A stretch of DNA of 64,000 nucleotides from Otis tarda (Eukaryota; Chordata; Aves; Otidiformes; Otididae). The position numbers and the translations under genes were made by a program. Within the stretch, counting starts at the first letter, position 1. Every line of letters starts with the position of its first letter. Location: the NCBI GenBank assembly GCA_026413225.1, contig CM048554.1, positions 8,014,001 through 8,078,000 of the forward strand. Direction: 5' to 3'. The notes under the pieces were generated by a model that saw only the letters and a list, made by a program, of their open reading frames with translations, did not search any database and was not told where the DNA came from. Shown here piece after piece: positions 62,201 through 64,000 of this stretch.

Positions 62201-64000
62201 ACCAACACCCATGTGAGGAAGTTGCGTGTTTTGTCTTTGTGCAACTGACTGGGGTACCTTCCAGTCTGTTTTATGTTTTGCAGTGTGTGAAATTTGAATA
62301 AAAGAGCTTGCATGTGACTCACTCCCTCGATGTAAAAATATTAAACTATACCGATCACTGGGCAACTAGTATGTTATTAGTTTTAAAAATGAAAAATTGG
62401 GGATTTTTGAATCTAAAAAATTGTATGTTTAACAAAATTGTCCTAACCCTTAGGTCTGCATCATTTTTGTTTAAAAGTATTTTGACTTTTTAGACCAATT
62501 CCATGTGTAGGGAAGGCTGTAGTGGACTTCCTGAGCTCGTAAATAGTAACACAGCTAAGCGATCAGTTTCAATAATCTGTTGGCAGTATTGCTTACCAAG
62601 AAAATGTGTACATTTCGAAATGACTTCAGCAGAAAGCTAATCAAGCTTAGTCACACTCTTTGAATGACCAACTTCTGCCTAGCAATTTTGCTTGATTTCT
62701 CATATACTGTACAAAATACAGTTTTGTGGTTTTATGGAAGATTATAAAAACTAATAGCTTTTCAGAAGAACTCTGCTGTTAAAGAATGTGATAGGATTTC
62801 CATGATCTTTTTTATTTTTTTTTTTCCTGGACAATATTGCAGGACTAAACCTGTCTTTCTCTATTTAATTCAGTCTTGACAGTTGTAGCTCCTAATATGC
62901 TTGAGTTATCATTCTCGATATGTCTGGTTGAATGCGGTGAAGGAAAAGAATTACAGCCAGTCAAAACATTCTCGTGATGCTGCACAGTCTTTGTTCTTAT
63001 TCCATTAGAAAGTTGCATCTCAGAATCGTAATTTGAATTTTGTATGCCATAAATTTGAATCAAGAAAAGAATTTCTTGAGCAAACAAATAATGCAGCAGC
63101 ACCTGTAGCAGCAGGATGGCTGAAAGCTGTTTGCCATGTTATCTTTAAAATGCTGATTTTCAGAGATCCAGCAAAGCCTCAGTTGCTAAGAGATTTTTAA
63201 AATCAGATCGGTTGTATAAGTGAATGTTTTTAAGAGGACTTCCTTAGTTCCTAAGCATTTTCTTTTATATTCTGATATAAAAGATTTGGAGGTCAGGTAA
63301 ATATAAGGAAAATTCACTTAATATTACAATTAAGTCAAATAATTCCTCCAATAATGTAATTATTTTCACAGTCAAATAGTACTAAAGATAGAGTAGATAT
63401 TTTTTGAAAGAAAAACTTTGTTTGATCAATTTTCTCTTGTGAAGATAGTGCTTCTATTTAGGATTCACTTGCAGAATTATTTCTACTGAAAGATAACAAT
63501 CAAAAATGTTTTCACGGGACTTAGAGTTGGACTTCTTGCTCTTTTATTGAGCAGTAAGGAATTTAAATGGAGTTTAAATCTTTCCTCCCCCATTTTTAAC
63601 ATTTTATTTTCCTGGATATCTTTTACTTTGATTTAGTGTCTCACTTGTAATGTTGTTATTTCAATTTATTTCATTTTTGGCCCCTTAGTGTGTCTGAGAA
63701 GTGATCTAAGGGTTTTGCAGTAGAGTGGCTACAGTAGGGAAAATAAATTAGTTTTACAGCTACTGCAATAAAAGCTCAGCATATTTGATGTGTAATTAGC
63801 TTCTAGTTTGAGTTGGTAAGAAGAACATTTACAAGAAAGCATACATGTTCTCACTGTGGTTCTCTTATCAGAATTGAAGCCATTAAGCTGCTAGTGACGT
63901 ACCTTTGTCAGCTGTGCACTGTGGAGCGAGCTATTTTGCTACAATTTTAGTTACTTGTCCTCTTTAACAATTCTGGATGTTTTGAATTTTTATACAGTTA

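Larger units (their letters stand above)
39158..64000 (+). other. MACROD2: MACROD2 intron, 5' part (downstream of the exon)
   Basis: At least 24.8 kb of intron. The next macrodomain exon (expected to begin with an AFPCISTG-like strand) was not seen, so the intron runs beyond the window. Apart from the repeats listed separately, the stretches 39164-41529, 41966-46639, 49456-51254, 51435-58564 and 59247-64000 show only AT-rich DNA with short homopolymers. The purine-rich part around 40720-41530 may be a further decayed extension of the LINE at 41530-41965, but I cannot align it. Confidence 0.9.

Noticed and set aside
1-64000. CRISPR arrays, bacterial operons, tRNA and rRNA genes
   Set aside because: None seen. 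The tandem repeats present have no spacers, and no cloverleaf or rRNA-like sequence was recognised; the window is vertebrate intron.

Overview
The window is avian nuclear DNA: AT-rich, almost free of coding sequence, and carrying CR1 (chicken repeat 1) LINEs of several ages, one of them ending in the bird-type 8-bp ATTCTATG/ATTCTGTG tail. It also holds a bird-type endogenous-retrovirus solo LTR and the usual homopolymer and GT tracts. I cannot name the species. There are no bacterial, plasmid or phage features.

The only host coding sequence I can support is one 122-bp internal exon at 39036-39157 on the + strand. It encodes 40 residues of a macrodomain that I recognise as MACROD2, a mono-ADP-ribosyl-hydrolase. 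The rest of the window is the two flanking introns: at least 39.0 kb upstream and at least 24.8 kb downstream, neither of which ends inside the window. That fits the very large introns of MACROD2. All other long open frames are retroelement remnants, their antisense shadows, or chance frames in low-complexity DNA.

Upstream intron, left to right: a MIR-like SINE fragment (about 844-920); an ancient CR1/L3-like 3' end (2957-3320); a 141-nt tract of only G and T (7114-7254); a perfect 14-bp hairpin (16312-16344); a (GT)10 microsatellite (18091-18110); a CpG-dense pocket with a consensus minus-strand splice donor (26575-26659); a solo LTR with recognisable ends, a TATA-like box and a degenerate 5-bp target duplication (31179-32338); and a nested LINE cluster (35739-37995). 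In that cluster a relatively young + strand CR1 sits inside an older minus-strand CR1, and its 5' junction is a fourfold 21-bp repeat.

Downstream intron: a degraded CR1/L3-like reverse transcriptase fragment (about 41530-41965), another old CR1 piece (about 46640-46785), an unclassified segment behind long T tracts (47640-47880), a minus-strand CR1 (48491-49455), a short + strand CR1 3' end (51255-51434), a diverged 48-bp duplication (58565-58662) and a 32-bp tandem repeat whose unit contains a 16-bp palindrome (59153-59246).

The features most worth a second look are the 5'-junction amplification in the nested CR1, the opposite-strand CR1 copies flanking the exon, the palindromic 32-bp repeat and the CpG pocket with its antisense donor. 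I found no convincing new gene system.
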